Source of the DNA: Hevea brasiliensis
Taxonomy: Eukaryota; Streptophyta; Magnoliopsida; Malpighiales; Euphorbiaceae
DNA length: 64,000 nt
Reading direction: 5' to 3'
NCBI RefSeq assembly: GCF_030052815.1
Contig: NC_079505.1
Coordinates: 17,818,822-17,882,821, forward strand
Both the position numbers and the translations under genes were made by a program. Of this stretch, positions 25,947-39,500 are shown piece by piece. Within the stretch, counting starts at the first letter, position 1. Every line of letters begins with the position of its first letter. Under the pieces are notes generated by a model. The model made no database searches. It had not been told where the DNA came from and saw nothing but the letters and a program-made list of their open reading frames with translations.

Positions 25947-26600
25947 ATGTTCCTTGTCTGTTTTATAGGATCGATGGTATCTGATCCATCAGAGCACGGG
26001 TCTCCGAAACTGATAGAGGAAGAGGTAGAGAGTCACGCACCTGCACCTGCGTCTAGTCGGGGACTCAGTAGCAGTAGAGCAAAACCATCGTTGGGTACTT
26101 TAGTAAGGACACAGGAAGCCTTCCTAGAGCATATGACTCAATTGCTCCGTCAGGTCATCGAAGCTATGCCACCAACTCCCCAGCCAGTATATAGGGCCCC
26201 AGTAGAGAGAGTTAGAAATGATGAACAGTTCAGGAGGGACAGGCAACGTAAAAGAGGGTCCAGACTTGGCCAGTCCAGTGCAGCTGCTACAGAGAGCAAG
26301 AGACCCAGGGGATCTCAGGGTCAGATTCAGAGCAGAGAACAAAGGTAGAGGTTCCAATTTGCCCCGAGGAGAGGAGGTCAGATGGGTGTATCAATTGGCA
26401 ATTTTGCGGGTCCTATAGTACAGAGATCAACCCCGATGCCAGTTTGTACACATTGCGGGAAGAACCCCAGAGGAAAGTGTAGATTGCTAACAGGTGGATG
26501 TTTTAGATATGGGTCCATAGAGCATTTTTTGAGAGATTGCCCACGGAGGAGTGCTCCCACAGCTCCGCCACAGACTCAGAGGTCTGCCCCAACAGTATAG
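25947..26600 (+). pseudogene. Element B gag remnant
   Basis: Two open segments (25947-26348 and 26382-26600) in different frames encode a Gag-like region. The first contains LVRTQEAFLEHMTQLLRQV and a basic stretch; the second has a zinc-knuckle remnant, CTHCGK...C and then CFRYGSIEHFLRDCP. In the second knuckle the second Cys is Tyr, so metal binding would be lost. The central capsid part of Gag is missing. The coding region is dead. Confidence 0.75.
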
Positions 26601-26615
26601 AGGGGTAGAAGACCG

Positions 26616-26846
26616 ATGAGACTAGAGATAGCTGGTACATCACAGAGTGCTTCTGAGACTATAGAACAGCCCGAGGTTGAAGTAGCACCCAGCATGTATG
26701 CTATGGCTCGAGAGGTGCCAGACCTGGTAGACGTTGCCAGAACTACATTTTCTAATTATAACACCTTTAAATATGTATTGATAGACCCTAATTATGTTCA
26801 CCCCTATATATGCATTGTACCTCCGGTTGAAAGAGGATACCGATAG
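26616..26846 (+). pseudogene. Element B protease-region remnant
   Basis: The segment starts just after the zinc knuckle and contains SMYAMAREVPDLVDVA, the linker found ahead of the aspartic protease in this lineage. The protease active site itself is not recognisable. After about 26760 the frame drifts into degenerate sequence. Confidence 0.55.
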
Positions 26847-27507
26847 ATGGGTCAGAAGATGACATACTTATCACCAACCCTTTAGGTCACCAGGTGATTA
26901 TAGATTATCAATCGAAAAGGATCGTGTTAAAGATAATGAATAGAAATAAGAAAGAGACTGTATATGAGATGAAAGAGGATAAGTACGGAACTGATTGAGG
27001 ACAAGTGTAGGAAAAACCTGATCTATTGGGATATACTGTGGTAACTATGCAATATTCTCGATGTTTGTGCTGTAAGCTGCAGATTACAGTACCAACTTGG
27101 GACAATTGTGTAGAGCTACGTATTTTCGATAGTAAATCCAGATAGGATAAGATTATAGAGCTAGATCTAGTAAGACAGACTAAGGATTAACAGAGATCTA
27201 TATAGCTGAGATAGTACAGTTACATGGAGTGTCGATATCGCTCATATCTGACTGAGACCTGAGATTTACTTCGATAGAAGTTACAGGGGTCATTGGGCAC
27301 CCAACTGTACTTCAGTATGGCTTTTCATCCCCAGACAGATGGACAGTCTGAAAGGGTGTTATAGGTAACCCTTAGAACTTATTAAATTATTATAGATGTT
27401 AAAGACATGATAGTAATGATATGATATGAATTATATGATAAGTATTGGAAAATATGTTAAGAAGCTGTGTCATTGATTGTGAAGGGAATTAGGAGAAGTA
27501 TCTTCTT
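26847..27507 (+). other. Degenerate pol remnant of element B
   Basis: Only shreds are seen, such as cagacagatggacagtctga at about 27333, which corresponds to the integrase core. Reverse transcriptase and RNase H are absent; there is no room for them between the protease linker and the integrase tail. Confidence 0.65.
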
Positions 27508-28194
27508 TTGGTAGAGTTTGCTTATAACAACAGCTACCAAGCCACCATAAAAAAAATGGCTCCATACGAAGTATTGTATGGGAGGAGATGCAGGACTCCC
27601 TTATGTTGGACAGAAATGGGTGAAGAAAAGGTAGTGGGCCCAGATCTGGTGAGACAGACTGAGGAAAAAGTGAAACTCATCAGAGACAATTTGAAAGTCA
27701 CCTCAGACAGACAGAAGTCATATGCCGACCTGAGGAGAAAGGATATAGAGTATGAGGTTGGTGATAAGGTGTTTCTCAAGGTATCACCTTGGAAGAAAGT
27801 GCTAAGATTTGGTAAGAAGGGTAAGTTAAGCCCTAGGTTTATTGGTTCATACGATGTCATTGAGCGTGTGAGTCTAGTAGCCTATAGGCTAGCTTTACCC
27901 CCTGAGCTGGACAAGATTCACAACGTGTTCCATGTGTCGATGTTCAAGAGATACAAATCAGATCCTTCACATGTCATTTCAGCAGAGGAGATAATTGTAC
28001 AACCTCATTTGACATATAAAGAAGAACCAGTCAGAATCTTAGCACGGGAAGTGAAAGAACTCAGAAACAAGAGGATCACATTAGTGAAAGTCTTGTCGAG
28101 ACACCACAACACGAAAGAAGCTACATGGGAGAGCGAGGAGACAATGAGGCAACAGTTCCCTCAGCTTTTCACATCAGGTAAATTTCGAGGATGA
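27508..28194 (+). pseudogene. Element B integrase C-terminus and chromodomain
   Basis: An open frame of 228 codons holds the end of the integrase core (FAYNNSYQ, PYEVLYGRRCRTPLCW), the GPY/F-type module (LSPRFIGSYDVIERV..AYRLALPPEL, HNVFHVSMFKRY) and a C-terminal chromodomain-like segment ending in KEATWE. This tail is typical of chromoviruses of the Tekay/Del type. It is the best preserved coding piece of element B, but no start of its own is expected since it was part of a polyprotein. Confidence 0.85.
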
Positions 28195-28203
28195 AATTTC
28201 TAT

Positions 28204-28218
28204 TTAGAGGAGAAGAAT
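28204..28218 (+). other. Element B polypurine tract
   Basis: A purine-rich run, agaggagaagaa, ends directly before the 3' LTR at 28219, as expected for the plus-strand primer. Confidence 0.65.
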
Positions 28219-31200
28219 TATAACTCCCTCACCATAAGTAGTCCGTACATTCTACTCTTCCAGCGACTAATATCTATTCGGACAGTCAGAATGTCTAAAA
28301 CTACACTTAAACTATAGTGAAGAGACCTAAATTAATGAAATAAATGTAAAGAAGAATTTAATAAATATAGGAAATAATTTTAGGACCCAATTTTAAGGTT
28401 TATTTAGGTAAAAATGACATTAAAGATGTTAAAGAAAATTTAAAGAAAATAAAATAAAATTTAGAAAATTTGTTAATTGATACAAAAATAATAAAAATAA
28501 CCCGATATGCACCCCGAAGGGCATTTTGGTCATTTCACCTCTCAGAGGTGAATTTTGACCTAAATGTCAAATTAAAAATTGAGAGAATAAAATAATTAAC
28601 ATAAATTAAAAATTTATGAAATGAATTGGAAAATGAGAAAAGAAAAGAAGAAGAAAAAAAAAGAAAAGAAAAGAAAAAAAAAAGGGCTTATGAAATTTAA
28701 AAAAAAAATTTAAGTACACATAAATGTATATATATAAAAATACCCACAAGAGACAAAACCCCACCAACCATCTTCTTCTTCTTCCTCTTCTCTCTCTCTC
28801 CTTGTCGTCTCCCTTGGTTTCTCCCACCCCACCATTGTTATCAAGCTTAAAGCTTGATTTCCTCTTCATTTACCCATCAAAACTCATAGATCTCTTCACA
28901 AATAATCCTCCCCACTCCATAAGGAAGCTTTAGATACCCATTTGAAGAAGAGAAATTGAAGTTTGCAAGTTGGGTAACAAGGTCAGTGTAAAAATACCAC
29001 TCCCTCTCTTCTTTAAATCTTGTAAGAATGATGAGATGAGTGAGTATTCCATGAAAATGAAAACAAATAAAAAGGAATTGAAGAACCCTAATTTCGGCAG
29101 CATGAATCTTGTGAGGTTTGATGTTTTTAAATGATGAAAAATGGTTCCATAAAGATGTTTGAATAGTTGATATGATAAGAAGTATAAAAGAGTTGAGTTT
29201 GTGTAAATTGAGTGATTGGAATTAGGGTTTATGTATATGATGTGGGGACTTTATGTAAATGCTTGAAATTGACTTGGTTGAGTTGAGATTGTTGCTTATA
29301 GAAGTGCTATGCATGCCAATTGAAGTAAGGAAGATGGAGGAAATTAAAATTGGGAGTGCTTATTTTTTGCAGATTTTGGGACTAAATGAGTCCAGCATGA
29401 GTTTTGAACCATAACTGAAAATATGTGACTCCAATTGATATGAGGCCAATTGGAGGTGAAATTAGACCCAAAATAGCCCATTTTTTACGAAGAAACCATG
29501 CCCAAATTCTATCCAATACTTGACCTAAATACTGTCCAAATCCGGATTACCCTGCACCAAACCCAGAAAATGACCAAATGACTTGAATTTCATACCATTG
29601 GAAAGCTTAGATATAGGGCTACAATTTTTATGAAGACCACTGAACCCAGAAATGCCAAAAACTAAATCAAATTGACCATAACTTGGTTTATAAGAACTCA
29701 AATGTAATGAAACCAGTGGCAAAATGTCCACAAGACACAGATATACAAAATTGGTGTTTTTACCAAAAGCCAGAAAACAAGAGAACTAGGTCAAACAGTT
29801 AGAATATGTCACAGCATCAAAACCTACAATCTGACCAAACTTCACTTGACCCCAGAACAGTCTTTTAGTCATAAATCCCACTAAAAAAATCCAATTGAGA
29901 TGAGCCATACCTTTCCAAAAACCTGAGAAATAGGGCTACAACTTTGTTTTAGGAACCTTCCTCAAATTATGAATTTAAGAATCTCAAAAAGTGACTTGCA
30001 GTCACTGTCCTGAACTGAGCCCTTGTTGGCATAGGGTACATGAACCCAGGTCAGTTAATTGGCCATAAATAATTCCAAAAAACTTAAAAATTTGTGATAC
30101 AAATTTCTCAATGATCATAAGACATAGGGCAACAATTTTTATGAAGATCAACATGCCTAAAAGTGACTGCAACCTGTTCCATTAATTAGGTAAAATTTAA
30201 GTCCAAAAGCCGCCTAGTTAAGGAACCAGAATCTAAGAATGAGTCAGTTATGGTTATCCGAGCATAACTTGAGTTCTAAAAATCAAATTGACATGATTCA
30301 AATGGGAAAATAAAGATAAGACATAGAGGAACAACTTCCATGAAGGAAGTGTGGCCAAACAGTGGCTACAAAACTGATCATATGGATAGGTAAAAGTAAG
30401 ACACAAAAACTGAAACTAAAGAAAGGTCCATGAGATAAATTATCTTATGGTAGGAATTTTACCCTAACAAGCCATTAAACACTAAACCACATGAAAGGAT
30501 ATGTGGGACCTATTTTCCCACTATAAAGTGATATGTATATTTCAAAGAAATAAGTAATAATGTGTAATTGCTCAATGTGATATGTAAAGTCAAAACAGTA
30601 AAACTGAACCTAAAGAAAGGTTCTTGAATTAAATTGTTTTTAGTAAGGACTTATCCCTAATAAGTCACTACATGCTAAATTACATGAAATAGGTATGTGG
30701 GACCTACTTTTCCACTACAAGGTGACATGAAATTAGTTGATACATAAAATATAAATTTACCTAAATGGTTTGCAAAACACACAAGTCATAGGAAAATACA
30801 CTTGAAAACTATGTTTCCATCATATATGAAATAATAATACTATAAATATGTATTGTACATGACATAAAATAATGAGAGTGATAAATACATAAGTTATACG
30901 AATAAGTACTTGGGACCTATGTTCCCATTATAATAACATTGAAATGGTATAAAGCATAGGTAGTACATGAAGTGAAATAAAAATATGTTATGAACCTTTA
31001 ATAGTACATAGCATAATAATAAAACTATAAGTGTTTAATAGTACTAATTTGCCCAAAGTATGCCTAGGCTTATATGTATATAGTTAGATCGATTAGAATA
31101 CCAATTAGGGACCACAGATAGCAGTACTGCTTACAGAGCAAATCATGAACTGACAATATATATCTGATATGATTGTTCTATAGGCTATATGCCTACCCAT

Positions 31201-32247
31201 TGGCCATTGTGCCTAACCTTATTTCTGGCTTTATAAGCCTGACAGCAGGCCTCGTGCTTAATAGTAGGCTTCGTGCCTGATAGCAGGCCTCGTGCCTGAC
31301 AGATGTATATAGGATAGACATATGACTGTCTAACCTGTATACTCCCGTGTATCCAGCATTATAGTTTTTTATAGGTTACTTGGGCATAAATATACAGATA
31401 TGACATGAAATACACCGATATGACATAAAATACACTGATATGATTCCAAAGACTCTAATATGAGTTTAAAAAGCCAGAGAATGAAATTAATACCAAGAAA
31501 AGATACTAATAATTAATTTATTTTCAAAGTACAGAAAAGTTATAAATGACTTAGACTATATAAGAAATGAACAGAAAAGATACTGTTAAATTTAACTGTT
31601 CCCAAAGTGTAGGAAATTTATAAATGTCTTGGAATTGATGACAAATTCACTGATATGAGTTTAAGGAGACTGAAAATGAAATATATGCATAGATAAAATC
31701 CTGATAAATATATTGATTTCAAAGTATTATAAAATATGCCATTGACCTAGAATTATGGAATTACACATATTATTGTCATTTTAAATTATTTAGTTATTAT
31801 GGTTTAAGATTATGCACCACTAAGCAAATTGCTTAGCGCATTGGATTTTTTATCGCGTAGGTACTGGAGATCAGCAGCCGCCACAACAGTAGCTGCCACA
31901 GTAGTGTTCTGACCGCAATTGACCAGATCTACATACAGTCCAGAGTCACCTCACTAGTCTTTTGTATTTTGGTAGGGCCCATGTCTAGAATAGTATTTTG
32001 GTTCATTGTGTATAATTATGATGTAATTACTAGTTTGTGATGTAAATAAAAATTGTAATTACATATTTTGGATTGTAAATAAAGTTATGAACTTCTGCAT
32101 ATGAATTTCTAGATGAATGAATGAACTTGAAATTATATGAGTAGAATTGACATGATATGACATGTAGAGATATGAAATTGTTGTTAACAGGTAACTAGTG
32201 GAACTCGCCAGATGCCAATTAAACAAAGGAGGCTTTGCCCGGATATC
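28219..32247 (+). mobile_element. Element B 3' LTR, interrupted by copia element F
   Basis: It starts tataactccctcac, where the family start is tgtaacgccctcac, and it is colinear with the 5' LTR for about 4 kb. It stops at 32247, in a position equivalent to about 25665 of the 5' LTR, so about 165 bp of LTR remain to be found on the far side of the insertions, outside this window. A small deletion of the 5' LTR palindrome region and a short extra tandem of aggcctcgtgc units near 31245 distinguish it. Confidence 0.85.
31820..31836 (+). promoter_or_regulatory. Conserved LTR hairpin, copy B 3' LTR
   Basis: CTAAGC, loop aaatt, GCTTAG after TGCACCA, identical in stem and loop to the 5' LTR copy. 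Confidence 0.6.
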
Positions 32248-34380
32248 TGTTAATGGTATGCCTTAGAGCATATCATTTAGTATGTATCTTGTACATATTT
32301 TATTAATAAAAAAAGGCATTTTCACTTTTTTGTTTACATAATATATTTATGTGTAATAGAAAAGGTCCATTGATATGTTGTTAGAAATTCTATTCTTAAG
32401 TTGTTAAGAATATGAGTGACAGTATTTCTAGCACAAAGTATCATAAAATGGTTCACAATTGAGGATACTTCACAATAAGGACATGACTTATCCAGAAAGA
32501 TTATAATCATGTTTGTTCCCAAGTTATTTATATGAGATATAAATAAGATGGAATAGTGAGTCTCATGCTATATAACAAACATGATAGGCACTTATACATA
32601 ATAAGTAGGCCGAACTAGTGACATTTATGACAAGCACATGGAGTTTACTCTTGTCAATGCTTTGTCATAAATCATATTAGTGCATATAATCTTTAGACCT
32701 GAGATAGCATAGTTATCTTGTATATAGGTGGTTTGAGTTTGATACTGCTTTCATACTTATGCTGTGTATTGGTATATGGGCATGTGTTGGCTCCTACTAG
32801 TTATATATGGAGGTAGGTGTTGATCAAGATGGAATTTGTTACCCTAAGTAAATAGGGATAAAATCCTATGTTCATTTAATTGTTCTTGATGTTTTAAGTT
32901 CCTGGCCAGGATAAACAGATTTAATCAGAAAAGGGTTTCTGATGAGAAAATCTTTTAAATCAAGAACTGGAATTAAAAGATAATATAATATTCATAGCAA
33001 ATGGGGTTTGACATAAACCATGACTCCAACTTGAATTGGGATTTTGTAATAGAGAGATTCTAGTGTATGATAACATATGATTAAAGGTTCATTTAAGGTA
33101 TTCCTTATTACTAATTGGGTGGCCATGGGATGCTATGCTAGGTATTAACCATGTCTATGAGGTGCCTAAAATGATTTAGAGAAATCATTTATGGTAAGAA
33201 AGAGTTCTAATGATATTAAGAGTTAATATCATATCTCATTGCCAATTAGTAATGAGCCTAGTGAGTCATACGCATACACAAGTAATCACCAAGTTAAATG
33301 TGATTTAATTAATTAGTTAAATAGTCTAATTGATTAATTAAATAGGTTTGGTTTGCAATTAGATTGTAAAGTCCCTAGCATAGCTTGAAACCAAATCTAG
33401 GTTATTGGATGTATAGCATAAGTTAAATTTATATTTAAAGTGTTTAAATATGAATTTAATTATGAGAAATTAATTAATAGAGATTAATTAATTAATTTAT
33501 ATTTGATATAAATTGATTAGAAGATGAGAAATAATTATTTTAAGTTGAGAACTCAAAATTACAACACAAGGGTAATTTGGTCATTTCACAGGGTGACACA
33601 TGGCACCATGAGATGGTGACACATGGCACTATGAGATGGTGACACATGGCACCATATAAGCTTGCCATTTGTCTTTCAATCATGTAAGATGATCAAAGTT
33701 AAGATTAAATCTAGCTTTGACACTTGGCTTAATGTGATTAGGTCAATTAAAATTCTGGCCAATCATAAGATGACATGTGCCAAGGGTTTTAAGTGATGAC
33801 CTAATTATATAATGTGATGTTATGAAAGAGTAAAAGAATAATCTGCTATTCTTTCATATGTGCTGCCACCTTTGAGCCTCTCTTCCTCTCTTCTTCTTCA
33901 TCTCTCATCAATTCAAAGAGAATTGCCAATATTCTCTTGAATTAAAATTGCTAGAAATCGTTTCTAGTGTCCTATATACATCTACAACTTCTCTAAAGGC
34001 AAATCTCTATTTTCTAATTGGTTGGCAAGGCTTTAGAAGCTGTTCAAGGGGCTACCATTGGTGATCTTGGTGTGGACAAGCTAGAGGGACAACATTTGGG
34101 GTCCTAGGTGCTTCACAAAGATACCAAACACAACTACAGTGCATCAAAAGGTTAGTGCATATGTTCTTGATTTAATCTAGGGTTCTAATGAATTAATCTG
34201 TTAATTCTAAAATCTTAAATGGCAAATATAGATCCAAATACATATTAAAAGAGTTTTAATATATAATTGAACATTGAAATCAATAGGTAAAAATTGAATC
34301 TTGCATGATGCATGAGACCTAGAAGAAAATTTTTGAATTCAATGTTCTAATCTAATAATTTTCATGCTTTCGCTCCTTCA
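32248..34380 (+). mobile_element. Element F 5' LTR, Ty1/copia
   Basis: It begins tgttaatggtatgcc and ends ctccttca, directly before a primer site. The left flank atatc (32243-32247) should be the target duplication, but the right end of F lies outside the window. At 2.13 kb it is long for a copia LTR. It contains three tandem 22-23-bp copies of a ggtgacacatggcac unit at 33583-33655. Confidence 0.8.
33583..33655 (+). repeat. Three tandem 22-23-bp units in the F LTR
   Basis: Units of the form ggtgacacatggcaccatgaga are repeated three times with one or two changes each. Confidence 0.85.
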
Positions 34381-34397
34381 ATTAGTATCAGAGCCAC
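34381..34397 (+). other. Element F primer binding site
   Basis: The sequence tagtatcagagcc follows the LTR end within two bases. It differs by one base from the initiator-Met-tRNA site tggtatcagagcc. Confidence 0.75.
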
Positions 34398-35960
34398 TAT
34401 ATTTGCCATTTAGATGGTTTAATATCTGATTTAATTGTGTGATTTGATCAAAAGTTCATTGATTCATTGCTGGTTGTAAAGAATAAGTGGCGGCATGCTT
34501 GGTTGTGCACCATGGTGCGCATGGTTTGAGCACCACCATGGTGCACATGGTATTGGTCTTCAATTGTGCAATTGTTGTATGCTTAATGTGCATAATTATG
34601 CCTATGTCTAATTAAATTATTTAATTAGGATTATAATCACACAATTAAATTTGTTTGAATGTAATTCAAATATGAATTTTTAAATTTGTTTGAATGAGAT
34701 TCAAATCTGGATTTTTAAATTTGTTTGAATGAGATTCAAATCTGGATTTTTAAATTTGTTTGAATGAGATTCAAATCTGGATTTTTAAGTTGAATATGAG
34801 ATATTCAATTTAATTTTAGTGTATATGTTTTATTTAATTGTTAAATGGTGATATGCATGATGGATGATCATGGACAATAAAAGACCAATGTGATTGGATT
34901 TATTTCTTTTATGTTTCTTTGGGTTGTAAATTAATTAATTTAATTTTAGTGGCGTGTATTATAAAGGTTGTAATAATTTTTGGGTTGTAATTTCATTTAT
35001 TTGGTTCTTGTAAATTCGCCTTGGTATGCCAAGGGTTACTATGTAATTGGATTGCAAGAAGATCAAGGAGGTCAAGAGCATTGGTGGGACCAGTGGGAGG
35101 AATTCAAGATCAAGTGTTGATTATGTACTCCTTCAGCAACTCTTATAATATGAATGAATGAAATGCACCTAGGAATGCCCTGATTCAATTCTTGGTGGCT
35201 CAGAATTGAATCCCTTAGAAAGTCCATGATCATACCATATTTATATGTTTATTCATGAATGCATGAGATATATGGGAATGTATGCAAGTATATGATATAT
35301 GCATGCTAATTGGATAATGTGCAAAGTGAGACCATAATAGTAATTAGGCTGATCACAAAATCTTTCAAACAAATGATTAAGTTGGAAATAGTATAATTAA
35401 AGGTAATTATATCATGGGCCCTCCATTGAGGCAATTATTTTAAAAAATTTTAAATACTTGCATATGATGCAATTAATTTAAGAGATTTTCTTAAGAATAA
35501 TTGTTAAGCATGAGATGTTGTAAATATATAAATGGTTTGGTGGCCAATAATGGATGTGCCTGAGGACATTAAAATTAATTGCATGTTTACTGGCTCAATG
35601 GGATCAACTTAACTAATGCAAAATAAGTCAATAATGGATGTGCCTGAGATTTTGAGCATTAGGGGCTAGGTAAAAGGATTGAACCTCACATGAGATGTGA
35701 TGGGCAAGGAGTTGCTCACTTATAGTTTATTGTAATTCCAATAATGGATGTGCCTGAGGATAATCAATAAGATTATAAGAATTCAATCACCCACTAGAAA
35801 TCCATCCAACTAGGATTTCCGTTTTCTACTTTGGAAGTGTAGGATTCACTAAGTTAGTGGGAGGACTAATTTGATTAAAAAACCATAATCATTTTGGTTA
35901 AATACATGATATATTTACTAATTAATCTGGTTATTTTCTGCAGTTAATTTTCTGATAATA
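34398..35960 (+). other. Element F untranslated leader with internal repeats
   Basis: This is a long leader of about 1.56 kb between primer site and gag with no supported coding. It holds three to four 35-bp direct repeats (about 34646-34790) and three dispersed copies of a 19-mer, aataatggatgtgcctgag, at about 35549, 35630 and 35741. Confidence 0.65.
34646..34790 (+). repeat. 35-bp direct repeats in the F leader
   Basis: Units containing taaatttgtttgaatgagat recur at 34681, 34716 and 34751, with a diverged unit just before. They are contiguous with no spacers. Confidence 0.9.
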
Positions 35961-36552
35961 ATGAGCACGCCACAACCACTACCATCCAATATTCTTGCGA
36001 GCATACTTGATCACAATATATTGACAGGACCTAATTTTTCTGATTGGCTAAGAAATTTAAAACTTGTCCTGAACTTAGAACGTATTGGATATGCTCTAGA
36101 CTCCAATGTTCTTGGTCCCTTACCTCCAGAGGCCACTCAAGAGGAACATGAAACTTTGGACAAGTGGAAGGAGTATGATATGAGAGCCAAGTGTTACATG
36201 CTTGCTTCTATGAGTAATGAGTTACAGAAGTAACATAAGAACATGCAATATGCAAGTGAGATCCTCTTTCACCTACAAGAGTTGTATGGTGAACATAGCA
36301 GGAATGCCAGGTGTGAGATATCTAGGCAGCTATTTCGCATGAGGATGTCTGAGGGACAAAATATTGGGGATCATGTCCACAAGATGATTTGGCTTATTAA
36401 GCAGCTGGAACATCTTGACTTTAACATGGATTTCCAACTGCAGACGGATTTGATCCTTCAGTCCCTATCTGAGTCATTTGGGAATTTTGTAACAAATTTT
36501 CATATGACTAAGCAGGAATACACCTTGGCTGGTTTACTTAACATGCTGGTTA
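35961..36552 (+). pseudogene. Element F gag, Ty1/copia, broken by element C
   Basis: The frame opens MSTPQPLPSN and continues LTGPNFSDWLRNLKLVL, a copia Gag N-terminus of the UBN2-type family. One in-frame TAA at 36231 interrupts it; a CAA codon there would need one C-to-T change. Reading then continues in the same frame with FHLQELYGEHSRNARCEISR and on to 36552, where LTR C begins. The rest of F (Gag end and Pol) is displaced beyond the window. Confidence 0.85.
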
Positions 36553-39500
36553 TGTCACACCTTACCCCTCTGTAAGGCATAACATGATCTCATAGAATAC
36601 CTAATGAACTACCGACCTTCACCTACCGATAACTCATTAAGTACCTTACAAGGGATTTTAAAACAATTTTCTTATTTTTGATAAGTGGTGAGCATTTTCT
36701 AATAGGTATTAAAACATTTAATTCAAGTTGAAAGCTAGTTGAAATTTTTAGCCCATTTTATTTTTCCGCAAATTTTATAAAAATTTTGACAGAGTTCCGT
36801 CTGTATTTTGAGAAAACAGTTCTTCAAATACCTGAAAAAAAGGCACTTCCAATAATTTTTCAACCACTTCTTCAATTTCACAATCAATCTCAACCATTTT
36901 CTCAAATTTTAAAATTCAAGAATTCTCAAAATACTGTCAATCAATATCATTCATTCATATTTCTTTGAAGATAAACAATTTATATATACATCATACTAAA
37001 ATTTACATTAAGAAAATCCAAACTAAAATTTATTACAAATTTTATACAAATTTTGTACAAGCTGCTCAAGACCGAATTTACATGTCCATACATTTATGTG
37101 CAATACATACATTAAAAGAAATATTTATAGTCAGGGTATAAATTATACCCGATAACTTCAAGCTGATAGATCCTCACACCTCAGCAGCTCAGTCTACTGC
37201 TTCTCTAGTATCTAAATCTGCAACAGCAATAAAAGCTATCGCTGAGTACTAGGACTCAGTGGTGCACAACATACTAAAAGAATCTTTATACAGAATTTAA
37301 ATCACATTTATTCAAAAATTGAACTGAGCATGCGAGTTAAACACAAAACATGAATTATGAGATTTTATTCCAAACAATTTCATTTCGAAGTATCAAACAC
37401 ATTTCGTAAAACCCTCAGTCAAATCATGCCATTCGAAACAAATAGAATTTCAATAGCCAGAGGCTAAAGAGAAATTACATCACAAGGCTAGCTAGCTCAA
37501 ATATATGGATATCCATTCACATCCTCTTCTACTGGCACACCTCAACACTTCTCCAGAGAAGGAATCAAAATTTGAAGCTAATTACCCCCCACTAGTTATG
37601 CTAGTGAGGTGTTCAAATATATGGTCATGACACTGTGGTTTCAAAACTTATCTTAACAATTTGCTAAATATTGTCATTTCAAATATACACAATAACTTTC
37701 AACAATTTAAATTAAAACTTCATAAATAATATCACAAATAAACTTTCACAATTCAAAGCAAAAGTAAAATACATATTTCATTCACTTTATCAATGAATTT
37801 TTAAAGCATAGTGATGTTGTGCACAAACCTCAAGCAAGTCGCCTCTTGGCCTTGACTCGGTTCCTCGGGTTCTTTCCCGGTATTCTTTTCAACTGAAACA
37901 CACAATTTCACAGTGTTTCAGTACCATAACTTAGCATAAATCCAAAAATAAATTTAACTTCACTTTTACCTAGCTCTAACGTGCTAAACTCGACGTTCTT
38001 GAAATTTTGTGTTTCGGGGTTACTATTCACTACACTATTCAAGTCAAATTGTTGACTTTCTAAGGCTTAATAGGTATGGGAATTCCAACTTCACCCACAT
38101 ACCACATTTTGGTCACTAAATTTGTTGGTTTTGGTTGTTTATTCAAATTCTAAGTCTTTTAGGCAAATTTGATAAATTTTCAGTTTTGGTATTTAAGGTT
38201 GCACTGTTCCATTGGTCACTTTACTGTTGGAATTTGGAAAAACTTTCTCCATAGAAAATGTTCCCTATTGTCTTAAGTTTATTCTCCTTTTTGAATCACT
38301 CCAATTGGAGTTTTGTATCTCAAGTTATAGCCATTTGAACCATGGCTGCCAGATTGGACTCAACCCAGAATTCTGGGCAATTTTGGTTCGGGCAGTTTTA
38401 GGTCACCAAATTTGGGTGGCCAAATGACTCGGTTAATGGCATAATTTGGGTTTGTGTTCTTCATGAAAGTTTTAGCTCTATATCTCATCTAACCACTGGT
38501 AAAAGTTTAGGTCATTTAGACCTGCCTAGCTCAAGTTATGGCCAAATGAACAAACACTGTTCATTTGGTCAGTTTGTATAGGGCAGACTGAGATTTTCCA
38601 AGTTTGGTTAATTTGTTCACTAGGTTTTGGTCACTTTTTGGGCATGCTTCCTAAATGAAAATTGTGTCATTTAGTGTCTATTTTCATTCCCAATTGGTCT
38701 CATACTAATTGGACATGTAAATTTTTATTTTTAGTCCTTCAAAGTTGACTTGGTCATGTTGCCAGCAGCATGACCACACTCAATCCGAATTTAGCCTTAA
38801 CTCCAACCATTCCTACACACTTCATTTGGTCACAAATGACCATTTCTCACTTCAAATCAGGTCCAAAACATCATTTACAAGTTTCTCACATTTTTTGTCT
38901 CTAAACCCTAATGTCCAAAACCCTAATTCACAAACTCTTGCATTTAGCTACTTTCAAAGCCTTTAATCATAACCATACAACTAATTAAAGTTCACATACC
39001 CATTCAAATAAATCAAACCATGCAAATCACCCTCCCCTTCATGCTGGCCGAATTTCAGTCTAGTCCCTCAACAAATTTTCTTTTCATTTTAAGTTTATTT
39101 ACAAGTTAATCAAGCTAAAAATACAACAAATAAACTAATTTTGCATCTTAAATCACTAACCTTTTTTTGTTAAATTTCTCCCTCTTCAAATCTCCTTTCT
39201 TTCCTCTTTTTTTTTGTTGTCAATAGTTTTACCAAGCTTCAAAAACAAAGTTTAATGAAGGAATTTGTGAAATTTATGGCTAGTTTTGGGGTTTAAGAAG
39301 CTTGAGAGTAAGCTTCCATGGAGGTTGAAAAATGAAGATGTAAGGGAGAGTGAGAGAGAGACTTCGGCTAGCTTGAAAAGGAAGAAGCAAAAATGAATTT
39401 TTGTTTATTTAATTGCATATTTATCCTCTAATTGACTTGGTCAAATTATCTAGCAAATAAAAAATTTATTTATGACTTCATATGTGATGTTACCTTGATG

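Noticed and set aside
34646..34790. Regularly repeated units considered as a CRISPR-like array
   Set aside because: The units are contiguous without unique spacers, and the context is a plant copia leader.
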